Of a stretch of 64,000 nt of DNA, positions 49,983 to 61,900 are shown in pieces; positions within the stretch are counted from its first letter, which is position 1, and each line of letters opens with the position of its first letter. The notes below the pieces were generated by a model that made no database searches, was not told the origin of the DNA, and saw only the letters and a program-made list of their open reading frames with translations. The position numbers and the translations under genes were made by a program. The stretch comes from Neurospora intermedia (lineage: Eukaryota > Ascomycota > Sordariomycetes > Sordariales > Sordariaceae), in the NCBI GenBank assembly GCA_037102815.1, contig BTPP01000002.1, positions 1,426,001-1,490,000 of the forward strand, given 5' to 3'.

Positions 49983-51547
49983 GTTAGCGATGGAAACAGA
50001 AGGGGCCAGTCCAGGTAGTCAAGGGCCGATAACATACAAACAAAAATTCAGTGAAATCTCATTCGTTTGGCGCTTGCAGTTTGAGTGTCAGATTTCGCGA
50101 TGCGCAAGTGTCTTGCATGTGTCGGGTCTGTGAACAGTGGCCATCATCCAACGTATTTGCCATTCAAAGGTTACTTGTAGATATTTACTCACCAACACCT
50201 ACCTAGTGTAGTCTAGAGGTGCCTTGTAGACATTGGCTGGCAAGCCAGGTCTGGTATGATCAGGCCGCCATGCGTCCCTCAGCCTGGTCAGGTTGCCAAT
50301 ATCAAGCAGGCTGTGAAGTTATCCAGGTTGCAATCACACTCTCAGAACGTTTTTGGGAAATTGTCCGGTGCTTCCAGCCAGCTGAAAATGTGTTGTTCGG
50401 CCACATGGCGAATGATTACCCCCTCAGGCGGCTCTGGAAGTGCCAAGTCGATGTAGAGGAGGCCGAGGACACGACACGCAACCGCACCTCCCCCCGCTTG
50501 GGCAGAAACATATGCTGTGTTAAGGCTTTATGTGCATTTCACGATGTGGTAGGCATCCTGAGCTGCAAGCCATGTGAGGGGAGCATGCTTTTACGGGAGA
50601 GTTGCGGGACGAAACAACCAAGATTGGTCCAGCATAGCGTTTTGCTGCGAGCTTCGCGGGTTGTCGTTGGACCTTTTTCTGCATGCAGCTGTTCGAGATG
50701 AGGGCATGCCTGAGGCGATCCAACGTGGATAGAGGTATGTATGTAGATCTTCCGCAGCCTGCTTTGGACAGGAAGGATGTGGGAAGCCATACATGCTGAT
50801 TGGCTACTAGTACTGGTATTGGGGTGGTTAAGGTTGAGAGGGCGGATATCTGTGGCTGATGCTGGTCGAGAAATGGAAAGGGCTTCAATGTCATTCGTAA
50901 GGAAGGCACCAGCGGACCATTGAGAGTAAGTGATGCTGCCCGGTTCAAACCACTCACTCACTTCATCTACACAACCACAGCAACCCCTCTTTTTGCTTTC
51001 ACTCCAAGCCAAATCAAGTTGACTTTGGGCGTGCGTCTACACTCTCTCAGCCTGCCTTTGACGTGCGTCTGCACTCTCGCAGCCTGCCTCGAGAACCTCA
51101 ACCCGCAACATCTGGCTGGCCAGAACTCCTCAATCCTCTACCTGACATGAAGATATGGGCATCAATCGACTGCTCGGCATGCCTGAAACCGCAATCAACC
51201 GAGCTTGGTATCTCTGCCCTCTTGCCACGTTAACGGCACACGTGGGCTCTCAAAAAAACCCATCACATGAACACTGACAGAGCCTTGTAGTCCAGAAGAC
51301 TGACGATGCCGTCCAACAAAGACTTTGCGAGTTCGTTGTGTTTTGAGGGCAGGAACCTTCGGGACACATCTCTTGTCAAGTACAAGAAGGGAGCGGAGCT
51401 TCCGCATTCTTGCCCTTCTCATCAATATGTGTCTACAATCAGCCAGCTCTTAGGTAGTCTGGAGCCATAATCCAGAAACTGGTTACCTGCCCCCCAACCT
51501 TCATCTACAACTTCAAATCCCATAACTAACTGCCGCCGGGTTCCATC
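49983..51547. promoter_or_regulatory. Divergent upstream region of the FAD oxidoreductase and alpha-kinase genes
   Basis: About 1.56 kb separates the two start codons. Frames in it begin with GTG or TTG and show no domain. A 32-base direct duplication lies at 51031-51092 (GTGCGTCT recurring at 51031 and 51063, each followed by GCCTGCCT). A CCTACCTAG stretch lies near 50202. Confidence 0.55.
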
Positions 51548-53998
51548 ATGGCCACAAAGAGTTCCCGCCCGCCACCCACCACCATATACCGCACTCGCAC
51601 CACACGTGCTGAGATCAAGTCGGCCGCGGACCTGATGCTGCAAAATGCAATTGCTCAAGCAGCGGCCCTCTCGCCAGCACCCGCCTTGGTCCCAGGGACG
51701 ACCTTTTCGACCGTTTCCACCGCAATCAGCAGTCCTGATGATCTTCCAGATCCTTTCAAATCCTTTTCCCAGTCTGACGCCAGCACCCTCCTGCAAGAGT
51801 TAACTATCGATGAGCGTAAAGCGAGTGCCGCGACGCCCCGACGATCCACGGCAGGAATGTTCAAGGCCGTCGTCTCCACCGATCTGCTCTTCCTCATTGA
51901 TACAACCAGGTCCATGGGTTCCTACATGGAAGCCGCCAAGCAGCAAGTCAGGAAAATCGTCGACGAGATTGGCAAGACCTTTTTCAACGAGGCCGAGATC
52001 CGCATGGCCGTGGTATCGTACAAGGACCACCAGTTCAATCCAAATGTTCAGTTTCTCGACTTCACCACATCCGTTGATCAAGTACACTCCTTCCTTGCAG
52101 GCCTGAGCATTGCGCCATGGTATGGGGATCGCCCCGAAGATGTTCTCGGTGGAATTCAACAAGTGGTTAACGCTTCGTGGAAGAACCCAACGAGATGCAT
52201 GATTCATATTGGGGACGCACCCTCGCATGGCCGCAACTTGCACGACATGAGCGACACGGCAGATCGCTTTCCTAACCCCGGCACCGAGCCACACGGCCTC
52301 ACGTACGGGCCGCTGCTCAAGCAAATGATATCGAAACGTATCAACTACGTTTTCCTTCGAATCAATAATACCACGGATCGCATGGTATTCACATTTTCCA
52401 ATGAGTATGCCGCGGCTTTGGCCGACACCACGCTACTCAAGACCAACAAGTACTACAGCACGTTGAGCACCAACGTCAAGCGCAATCCCTCGGGTGCTTT
52501 GATGTTCCGGGAGGTCGAATTAGGCATCGCTCTCAGCGCGCTGCAGCGTCTCGTTGTCAATGCTGTTACGGCTTCAGCTACTCGCACAGCTACTCGCACG
52601 GCTTCCCGTATACGCAAGCCAGGGAACGACAGTTCGCCAGGTTCGAAACTTTCAGGTATCGGCGAGGAGGGGGAGGACGACGAGGACGATGAAGAAGATG
52701 CCAACGACCCGTCTGCTTTGCCAACTGAGACTGTCTCACCACAGTGGGAAGAGTCAGATTGGTTCGAAGAGACGCTCAGCATGCAAGGCTTCTCACTGAA
52801 TGTGACACACGGTGCCACCACGCTCAATGAGATGATGGAACGAAACAGCAACGATGGGCTTAGCGTGCTGCTGCTAACTATTTACAAACGGAGACTGCCG
52901 TTTGCCAAAGGCAAGCTTCGTATGGCCTCATATGCCCGCACAGTGTCATCTACCAATCCCTACGTGGCCAAGTCGTTCATCAAGAAAGCACCCCAGATTG
53001 CTTACCTGGTTGAAGACATGCGGTGCCAAGCGCTGTGCAAAGCATTTGCTTTGGAGTTCAATGCTCTGCTGGTGGACAGTCCCAGACACTCACTCGACTT
53101 TATCGCGACGGCGTGCTTCAAGGGCAAGTCGGAGCTCAAGTCGGGCGATGAACTCATATCCATCGAGCCTTACATTGGCGTTGACTATGTCAAGTACAAC
53201 ACCAATGCCGGTTGGGTCAACGATTCTCAAGATCCGTCCAACGAAGCAGCGCAAGCTTTCTCTCACTTTACCTTTGAGCGTTCACGGGGAGCATTCCTGG
53301 CCAGTGACCTGCAAGGCGTTAACGGGCTGCTGACAGACCCTGTTATCCATACACGTGATGCGAACCGCTTTCCGTTATCCAAAGCGAATCTCGGTGATGA
53401 CGGCTTCAAGTTCTTCTTTGCCACACATGAGTGCAACGATATCTGTCGAAAGTTGGGCCTTAAAAGCAACCGCTTGATGATCACGTCCGGTAACTACGAC
53501 TTTAGGAGTGACTGGCCCAGCTTACCCGATACGCTATGCTGCTCTAACAAGCTATGTGGCAAGATTTTGCGCCGCGCAGACACCAGAGTGTTAGACAAAT
53601 ACCCAGGATACCAGTGGTGTGAGATATGCTTTCCACAGTTAGAATCGACTACGGAAATTGAGGATTGTAGGGCGGATGCCCCATATCACCAGTTTGAGTT
53701 GTCCAGATTTTTCCATGAGTCGCAAGGGCAGAGGGCCTCGCGTATGTGCCCTGAACACGACAACGAGCAGAACAGGTTCAGCATGTTCATGGCTATGCCC
53801 GCTACGCCGGCAATGCTGGGAGGCTTGGCCGGGGCCGGAGCCGGAGCCGGAGGCGGAACCGGGGGCGACTTTTCAATGTTCAGCAGCATGGCAGCGCCCT
53901 CGAAGCCCGCCGCGTCCGAATCCACGCAGGCAGATGCGAGTCTTGTGGCGCTTTGGGACAAGCTGGCATCTGCAACTGTGAATCTGGAGGATGATTAG
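51548..53998 (+). CDS. VWA-domain alpha-type protein kinase
   Basis: Intronless gene of 816 residues combining a von Willebrand A domain with an atypical alpha-kinase domain (the MHCK/eEF2K type, as in Dictyostelium VwkA). The VWA domain (about 108-310) has the metal site DTTRSM at 118-123 and D223 in GDAPSH. An acidic linker follows (371-386). The alpha-kinase domain spans about 445-640, with Lys475 in VAKSF, AFSHFTFE, SDLQGV at 586-591, LTDP and the zinc-binding THECNDIC at 626-633. After it, Cys pairs (CC..C at 664-670, CEIC at 691-694) look like an extra zinc ribbon, then a Gly/Ala/Ser-rich tail. Kinase substrate and partners are unknown. The start ATCATGGCC has good context. Confidence 0.93.
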   Translation: MATKSSRPPPTTIYRTRTTRAEIKSAADLMLQNAIAQAAALSPAPALVPGTTFSTVSTAISSPDDLPDPFKSFSQSDASTLLQELTIDERKASAATPRRSTAGMFKAVVSTDLLFLIDTTRSMGSYMEAAKQQVRKIVDEIGKTFFNEAEIRMAVVSYKDHQFNPNVQFLDFTTSVDQVHSFLAGLSIAPWYGDRPEDVLGGIQQVVNASWKNPTRCMIHIGDAPSHGRNLHDMSDTADRFPNPGTEPHGLTYGPLLKQMISKRINYVFLRINNTTDRMVFTFSNEYAAALADTTLLKTNKYYSTLSTNVKRNPSGALMFREVELGIALSALQRLVVNAVTASATRTATRTASRIRKPGNDSSPGSKLSGIGEEGEDDEDDEEDANDPSALPTETVSPQWEESDWFEETLSMQGFSLNVTHGATTLNEMMERNSNDGLSVLLLTIYKRRLPFAKGKLRMASYARTVSSTNPYVAKSFIKKAPQIAYLVEDMRCQALCKAFALEFNALLVDSPRHSLDFIATACFKGKSELKSGDELISIEPYIGVDYVKYNTNAGWVNDSQDPSNEAAQAFSHFTFERSRGAFLASDLQGVNGLLTDPVIHTRDANRFPLSKANLGDDGFKFFFATHECNDICRKLGLKSNRLMITSGNYDFRSDWPSLPDTLCCSNKLCGKILRRADTRVLDKYPGYQWCEICFPQLESTTEIEDCRADAPYHQFELSRFFHESQGQRASRMCPEHDNEQNRFSMFMAMPATPAMLGGLAGAGAGAGGGTGGDFSMFSSMAAPSKPAASESTQADASLVALWDKLASATVNLEDD

Positions 53999-55214
53999 AT
54001 CGTGTACCGTAAGCAGATATAAACATGATGATAGGAATCTTACGCTTTTACTGTCGGCATCGCAAATACCTCTAAAGTCTATGCACCGTGACACTCATGT
54101 ATTTATTTTGGCCCAAACCAAATAGCTTCCCGAAGGTAAGGAGATCCAACGAAGAGCCTGTGTGTGCTTAGGCGTGATATTGTAGCAATTAAAGTCCCCT
54201 ATCAAAAAAAAAAAAAAAAAAGGAGAAAAGAAAAGAAAAAAGCCTAGATCCCCCCATATCACACCACCAGCGAGATACCACATATTTAATCATACGTACT
54301 TCTCACTATCTTCTTCCTCGCAAACTCTCAACAGCCGCGCAAAAATTCTGGTGGAATACTTTCGTCTGAAGACAATTAGACGCTTGCGAAGTCTGTGGTG
54401 GTAGACCTGCAGTTTAAGACATGAGAGGACAGAGAAGCCACGAGCTCGAGCAGTTCCAATATAATTACGATTGTGACTACAAAGACGGACATAAATATTG
54501 ATATGGCCGAAACAGAGAGCCATATAACGGCTATTGGGGGCAAGAAGTAAGCTTTACGGCGATGGTTGTTGCGGAGTGGAGAAATAAAAAAAAGATAAGG
54601 TCAATCTTGAGACTGTCTCGAGACCTTGTTATTGTTTCGACGCCAAACGAGCTGATTAAAGAAGAGGACTAGATAAGTTACATGCATTGTCACAGAGAGT
54701 TTACATACTAATAGCTATTGCCTACCAAAGAAAATATCAGAGGAAGCCTGAGGGGTTCCAACATGAACATGAACAGGATTCAAGGCGGAAAGAATGGGTG
54801 AGTGGCCCAGCCATCATCCAGATGTCTCGCTTGTCCAACGGAAAGCATTGACCTGTAAAGACAGTAAGGACTATATCATCCCTTCTCTTCAAACCTAGGA
54901 AGAAAAAAAGGCCTGGAAAGCAGCAAAGGAGAAGCAAAGTTGCAATGACTAATTGGTTCACATCATATCCCCAAGTAACTGAAGCTTTGTACACCATTTC
55001 CAGAAAATGCCAAGTACCCTAGGCCAAACTGCGACGCTTCCACCATACCATATAACATATACCTTTTCCATGTAACCAACGGATACGCCTAATGACTGTT
55101 TCCCACTTGCACTACCTCATCGTACAAATCAACGACAACTCCCATTACCTCACATTTTGTGTATCTCACTTCCTCCTCATGACAACCCTTGAACCAACAG
55201 CACCAAACCCATAA
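53999..55214. other. Convergent intergenic region between the alpha-kinase and AT-hook genes
   Basis: Holds the 3' ends of both neighbours. An 18-base A run lies at 54204-54221. No gene is seen; small frames have no recognisable domain. Confidence 0.6.
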
Positions 55215-56589
55215 TTAAGGAGGCCCCTGACTCCTCGTTTTTCTTTGCGTCATCCCCACAGGCTTCAGTATCTTTCTTGCCGCCTTATCAATCTTGGCCG
55301 CTTCAGTCTTCTTGGGTCTTCCCGGGGCTCTTTTCACCGGTGATGCTGCACCATCAGCGCCGACGCCATTACCATTCACCTTCTCAGTCTTGGCCTTCTT
55401 CGCATCATGTTTCTCCGCCTCGTTGTCATCATAGTCTTCCTCAAAATCGTCCGCCTTTCTCTTTTTACTAGCAGCAGGGGCAGGAGCAGTAGCAGCCTTG
55501 GCGTCTTCCTTGGCTTGTGCGGTTTCCGAGGGAACGGTCTTGGTCTCCTTATCACCCTCGTTATCCTTCTTTGCTGCGCCAGCTACTCCGTTCGTGCCAT
55601 TCTCTCCCGATGGCGCAGCGGCTGCTGCTTGATCAGGGTTGGTCACCGCAGCCTCCTTTGCTTCGTCGACTTTCTCCTCGGTCTTGTCTTCAGTTGACTC
55701 CTTCTTGGCAGCCTTGTCCGGGTCCGGAGCCTTTATCCCCATAGACGGGCCCTCACAGTCATCATCGCCCGAGATGTACTCTTCTATCAACGACTCCGGC
55801 ACGCCGTCCATGGGAGGCACGGCATCATCGCGAGGGTTGTCGTGGTATTTTTCGGGAGACGGGTCGAAGATGGTGTGCGTCGGGGCGGAGGGAGTGGCGG
55901 ACTCGAGGCCATGGAACTCGGAGCCAGCAGCGGTGGGCTGTAGAGCCATCTTTTCGGAGACGACCTCGTCTACGGTGGGGAAGTGTTTGGGTTTCTCGGC
56001 ATCCTTTTTGTCGTCGGGATGAGCATCGGTAGCGGGCTTGAGATTGTCGGTTGCCGCAGAAGGCTTACTTTCGGCGGTAGTGGTGGCGGCTTCCTTTTCC
56101 ATTGGCACGGGGGCGGGGGCTGAGGGGGAGCCGGTGTCGTCTGGCTTGGTGGTGGCGGTGGTGGTGGAGGGAACGGTGGGTTGCTGCTCAACTGTGTGAT
56201 GAACGCCAAGAGGAAGGAGGCGAGTTGTCAGTTTGAATGTAGCTTTGTGTCTGGGGGCAATTCGGGGAGTTTGATTGATAATCTGCTTCGTATGGGCAAT
56301 GGTAAATCGAATGCTGATGTTGATGTTGGGTAGGTGGTTGTTGTCAAGGGCGAGGGTGATGGTGAAGGGCGATGATATTGCGCGGGCGAATCAGAAGAGG
56401 AGCGCACAAGAGTTCGCCAATGCGCTCTGTGTAACGAGTAAGATGGCGCGAAACCGTGTAGATCCGTTTCTTTGATCAAGAGTTTCAAGCACCAGTCTGA
56501 ATCCTAGATCCAATTGCTCTAATGCAGAGAATATTGTGCTCGTGTCGCGAGGGCATCTCCAACTCACCTTCGTTGACTTGGGTGGACAT
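55215..56589 (-). CDS. Predicted nuclear AT-hook protein, function unknown
   Basis: Exons 56589-56568 and 56191-55215 give 332 residues starting MSTQVNEVEQQPTVPS. Exon 1 has only 22 coding bases; donor GTGAGT and acceptor CACACAG keep the phase across a 376-base intron. The frame used downstream lacks its own good ATG start, which supports the two-exon model. The protein is almost entirely disordered: Thr/Pro/Ala-rich at first, then acidic Glu/Asp/Lys-rich. It has nuclear-localisation-like KKRKADDFEEDYDD and KKAKTEK, and an AT-hook core RAPGRPKK near the C-terminus, ending TQRKTRSQ. AT-hooks bind the minor groove of AT-rich DNA. No enzyme domain is visible. It is divergent from the ENA ATPase gene. 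Confidence 0.82.
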
Positions 56590-58994
56590 TGTGATGGTTG
56601 AAAGGTGGCGATGACGTAGTTTGGGAGGATACCGTGTAGATAGTAGCAGTGGGTGCGCTGTGCGATTTGAGTGGTAGAGGGAAGGCTTGGGCGGGTCTAG
56701 AATCTGGGGAAATGCGCAGGGGTGCGTTCGACGTTGAAATGGTATGATAACAAATGGTGATAGTGTAGTCGATGATGAACAGTAAGCAAAAACGATGGAT
56801 GATTGCAAGGTTGGAGATGAGTGTCTTCAAAGTCCAAGATGGATTTCAGTTGCAGGAGCAAGGTGAAGACAGTTCGTGGTTGCCGTGGTCAGGAACAGAA
56901 AGATGGACCAGGACCGCGGTGGCTTCCAGGGTTCCCGTTGTGGGCTGGGGTGGTGATGTGCACTGATCAACTGCGAGATCCCCCCATTCGTTCATCCAAG
57001 GCAGTTGCTGTTCCCTCGACAAATCAGAGGACCAGAATAGCCGGAACAATACGAGGCCCGGGAGCTAGTTACATGCTTTTGCCTACTTGGGCTGGGTTGT
57101 GGAAGCATTGATCACCACCACATACCTTACCTACTAGAGAACTGGACCCCTCAACCCTCTCCAGTTACGCAATGGGAGAACCTATGGACCAGTGTCTACT
57201 ACAGCACTTATCCGTTACCACTACTATCTACACTACACCTCTGCAGGCATTTAAAAGGTTAGCGCAGTGAATGACAAAGTGGCGATAACTTTATTTCCTA
57301 TACAAAAAAAGTCAGTTTTCTCACCTCCAATCTCATTATTGTTGTACAGTGGCTGTACCGCGCTAACGTTTTAAATGCCTGCAGAGGTGTACACTACACA
57401 TCCAACGGCTTCGTTACGGCTTCATCTTCCAAGCGTAAGTTGGGGAATACACGATATTTCTGCACATCTGATAAAACTATAAGCGCGGTTGCCGATTGTA
57501 TAAGTAGGTAATGTGATGGATGTTTGGATCAGACATCAGAAAAGCAAAGCATCTATACTAAAACTGAGCCTCATCACCCAGGGCCAAGTTGAAGCACTTA
57601 CATATAGAGAAGACTATAAGCCTTGGATGTTTCAAACTTGAAACTGGACCATACTAGCTTCCCGACCACCACCACCAAATACTCAAAGTTGAGTGCTCGT
57701 CTTCCATCTACTATGTGACTTATCACATTGGTCTCAGAGCACTTGATCAGAATTCCTTATGTTGTCTGTGATGTCGTCTTGCTCGTTCTTCTATCGGTGT
57801 TTACTCCACAAGGTACACGTGTACATGTGAACGACAGTTGCCCCCGGCCGCCTGTTAACCTTACCCCAACCCCGCGATTCCACCTGCCAACCAAATAGTT
57901 TCCATCCCATTGCGGCAGCCAAGCACATGACCAAGATGGGCCAAGTCGGGCCAAGACAAACGCCAAGAGAGATTATCCGTCATCTTGATCGCCACGTGAA
58001 GCATTTCGTGGATGAGATCCTTCCGACAACACCAAGGGTCCTATCAAAAGGGGGCTGTGTACATCCCTGGTCGGTTCTGGGCGTTCTCGGCCATCACATT
58101 CCATCGAATACAGTTCCACCATGCGGCGCGGCAACCGTCGACTACAGGCACGGAAGCCCCACTCTTGCGTGATAGTAAGTAGTGTAAGTAAACAAACAAC
58201 CTTATGTTCTGTCACGGCCTTCCAGAACGTCAAGTCTGTCACACCGTCCAAGTCGACGCCAAGCCTTGGTGCCAAGGCCCATTGCTTCTGAGAATATCTA
58301 TGCCAATGCTCGGCCGCGATATGTTGGTCCTATCACAGCCGGTTGCGGGAGAGGCTTCTCTTTGTCGAGTGCCCGCACCTTTGGGGACTTCGAGACCATA
58401 TCATCTGAAGTTGAGCTCATCACGATCGCCACTCCCTTCCCGCCACTACAACAGGGTCTTATCAAGCCCAGCCCTGAAGCTCACTGGAGGAACTGCTCTG
58501 CCGCGCCCAAACCCTTCTTGGCCGCCTAGGATAAACTTCTTGGTGTTTGCTTGGCTGTCGTTATGCCCAGACATATTGCTGCGAGGGTTGACGGGTGGGT
58601 GGTTGAAGATGTTGGAGAACCTGGACCCAGCTTGACGGCACTGGGGAAAACCGACGGAGAAGCGGGCATGACGGCGATGCCCGCGTATGTACTTAAGAAA
58701 GTCATGTGCCCAACTTTTCGAGAACATTTGTTGATGTACCCCAAATCTCAACTTCCTGCCGCTCGGGAACAGGAACAGAAGAACCAACAATCCCAGTCTA
58801 TAACTCTGCATTGCAGCAGACTGGTGCTCAGACCTTCAAGTTCCTGCAAAGACTCCTCGTCCCTATCAACGAGGCAACACATCTGTGAGCCGTCTCAGCT
58901 CAGATCGTAAACATCGATTTGTTGCGTTACCATCTCAACGACCTTGGCGACAACCCAGAGTACTGTTCCAAACACCATCGACCCTCATGCCATA
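56590..58994. promoter_or_regulatory. Divergent upstream region of the AT-hook and ENA genes
   Basis: About 2.4 kb with no convincing gene. It contains a 154-base inverted-repeat transposon (57236-57389) and, at its right end, a minimal upstream reading frame just before the ENA start. Frames near 58204-58910 have genuine ATGs but no recognisable domain and overlap the likely ENA leader. Confidence 0.55.
57236..57389. mobile_element. 154-bp MITE with 30-bp terminal inverted repeats
   Basis: The left end begins CACCTCTGCAGGCATTTAAA and the right end is its reverse complement, matching over 30 positions with one difference. TA flanks both ends (57234-57235 and 57390-57391), as for Tc1/mariner and pogo-type insertions. 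The inside has no coding frame, so it is non-autonomous. The near-perfect repeats in unmutated GC-normal DNA suggest a recent insertion. Its ends differ from those of the 313-base element at 18637, so it is a separate family. Confidence 0.88.
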
Positions 58995-58995
58995 A
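58987..58995 (+). promoter_or_regulatory. Minimal upstream reading frame overlapping the ENA start codon
   Basis: ATG-CCA-TAA at 58987-58995 ends one base into the ENA start codon (TAATG), so stop and start overlap. If the transcript begins upstream of 58987, ribosomes reading it would have to re-initiate. Whether it is in the mRNA depends on the transcription start, which I cannot see. Confidence 0.4.
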
Positions 58996-61900
58996 TGGCA
59001 GAACCCCAATACCCCAAACATCCCTTCCTTCTCTCTGTACCAGAGGTTGAGAAGGCCCTCGACACCCATATCGACAATGGTCTCTCAACGAACCAGGTGC
59101 CGAAGCTGCAGGAGCAGTATGGCGAGAACGAGTTGGACGTAGGCAACACCATTGCCTGGTATACCATCTTCATCAGACAGCTATGCAATGCCATGGTTTT
59201 GGTTCGTACCCCATTCCCCAAGCCCCTGATGACGGGAGAGCTCAATGCTGACATATGAACGTGCTTGCTAGGTCTTGATCTTTGCCATGGCTCTGAGCTT
59301 TGGTGTCAAGGATTGGGTCGAGGCTGGCGTTCTCGCGGCTGTCATCATCCTCAATGTCGGAATTGGATTCTGGCAAGAATACCGCGCCGAGAAGAAGATG
59401 GACGCCCTTCGCGCCCTCTCCTCCCCCAGTGCTAGCGTACTCCGCGATGGCAAGACTTCTGTGATTCCAAAGTAAGTTGCCAAGATATCCGCCGAAAGAA
59501 GAACCGAACGGCCCGCTGACCCATAACCGTACCACAGCGCTCAGGTAGTTCCCGGTGATATCATTCTTCTCAAGATGGGCGACACCGTTCCTGCCGATCT
59601 CCGCATCTTCGAGGCCATGAACCTGACCTGCGATGAGTCCTCGTTGACAGGCGAAGCCGAACCTGTCGAGAAGATCACGACCAATGACATTGTGGTTCCG
59701 GGCACCGAGAAGCCAGCACTCTCCGAAGGCGATCTTGGCATCGGTGATCGTATCAACATTGCGTACGCTACCACCATCGTTCGCAAGGGCCGTGGCCGCG
59801 GAATCGTTATTGCAACTGGCATGAAGACCGAAGTTGGTAAGATTGCTGCTTCCACCAACAAGAAGCAACGCAAGGCAGGTAGGTCGATGAGCACCAAGCA
59901 TGGCCACCTCCAGCCGGTCAAGGGCGCTGGCTTGCGTACGTGGGATTTCATCGGCAAATTCCTCGGTTTGACCGAAGGCACGCCGCTCCAGATCAAGCTG
60001 TCCAAGCTTGCGTACATCCTGTTCTTCTGCGCGATCTTCCTGGCCATCATCGTCTTTGCCGTCAACAAGTTCAACATCCCCACGGAGGTGATTCTGTACG
60101 CCATTTCCACTGGTATCGCCATCATCCCGGAGTCCCTGGTTGCTGTCTTGACCATGACCATGGTCGTGGCCACTGCTGTTATGAGAAAAGCCAACGTGGT
60201 GGTTCGAGATCTCTCTGCTCTCGAGGCCCTTGGAGGCGTGACCAACATTTGCTCCGACAAAACGGGCACGCTGACACAGGGAGCCATGATCGTCAAAAAG
60301 GCATGGCTTCCCCCGTCCAGCGTTTACACAGTTCGCGATTCCACCAACCCCAACAACCCAACCGAGGGCAAGGTAACTTTCTCTCCAGATGACACCAAGG
60401 TGAAGAAGGAGGAAAAGGAGCGTGACTACGACCAGGAGAGAACTACCCAGGCCATCAAGTTTGATGTACCCGAAGGTGAGAAGGAAAAGCCGATGCAGCC
60501 CAAGGCATCGGAGATGGATGCCGAGGTCACTCCCGACCTCAGGTTGTTCCTTCATGCGACTGCGCTCTGCAACCTCGCCACGGTCCGGTATGACGAAGAG
60601 GCCGAGGGCTGGAAGACCACCGGAGAACCCACGGAAATTGCCATTCAAGTTTTCGCCCACCGGTTTGACCACGGAAAGAAGTCCATCGAGGGCAAGGGCT
60701 GGAAGCAGGTTGCCGAGTTCCCCTTCGACAGCAGCATCAAGCGCATGTCGGTCGTCTACAACGCGCCCAAGGACAACGAGCTCGGGTATTCTCCCGAGAA
60801 CAGCATCGTATTCACCAAGGGTGCCGTTGAGCGTGTCCTGGATCTGTGCTCCCACATTGGAACTGGCGACGCTCAGCAGCCCATGTCCGAAGAGGTCAGG
60901 GATCGCATTCTGGACCAGATGACTGACTTTGCCTCCCAAGGCCAACGTGTCCTTGCCGTGGCGTACAAGCCGTGGGATGGAGAGTACTCTGCTCCGGATG
61001 AAGCCCACAAAGGCGATGATTCCGTCCGTGCTCAAGTTGAGGACAACCTGGTACTGCTTGGTCTGGTCGGCATCTACGACCCGCCCCGTCGTGAGACGAC
61101 TGGTTCCATCAGCACGTGTGCCGAAGCTGGCATCAAGGTTCACATGCTCACGGGAGACCACCCGGAAACAGCCAAAGCCATCGCTAGGGAAATCGGCATC
61201 ATTCCTCGCAACCTTGGCGTGCTGCCGGCGGGTGTGGCTGAGAGCGCCGTCATGAAAGCCACTGATTTCGACAAGTTGTCAGACGAAGAGATCGACAACT
61301 TGCAAGAGCTGCCTCTGGTTATTGCCCGTTGCGCCCCTGAGACCAAGACGAAAATGATCGAGGCCTTGAGACGGAGGGGAGCCTTCATGGCCATGACGGG
61401 TGATGGTGTTAACGATGCGCCATCGCTCAGCAGAGCGGACGTTGGTATCGCCATGGGATCTGGTTCGGATGTTGCCAAGTCTGCCGCCAAAATCGTGCTG
61501 ACTGATGACAAGTTCAACAGCATCGTTGCTGCTATCCAGGAAGGTCGTCGCATGTTTGAGAACATCCAAAAGTTTATCCTTCACTTGTTGAGCAGCAACG
61601 TCGGCGAAGTCATCTTGCTCATTGCCGGTCTCGGGTTCCGCGACCAGGACGGATTCTCCGTCTTCCCCATCTCGCCTCTTGCCATTCTCTGGATCAACAT
61701 GGTTACTTCCTCCTTCCCGGCCTTCGGCTTGAGCAAAGAACCCGCCTCTCGGGAAGTAATGAGGAAGCCCCCGCACGACCGCAAGAGGGGTGTGTTCTCG
61801 AACCAGATCTTGTGGGACATGATCGTGTACGGCATTCTTATGGGGACCTGCACGCTCATGACCTTTATCATCGTCGTCTACGGCAAGTACGGCGGAGATC

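Noticed and set aside
50219-51012. Frames of 145-160 residues on both strands between the oxidase and the alpha-kinase
   Set aside because: They start at GTG or TTG, overlap each other and show no domain.
59242-61161. 639-residue minus-strand frame
   Set aside because: Exact antisense shadow of the ENA ATPase, caused by its GC-rich codon use.
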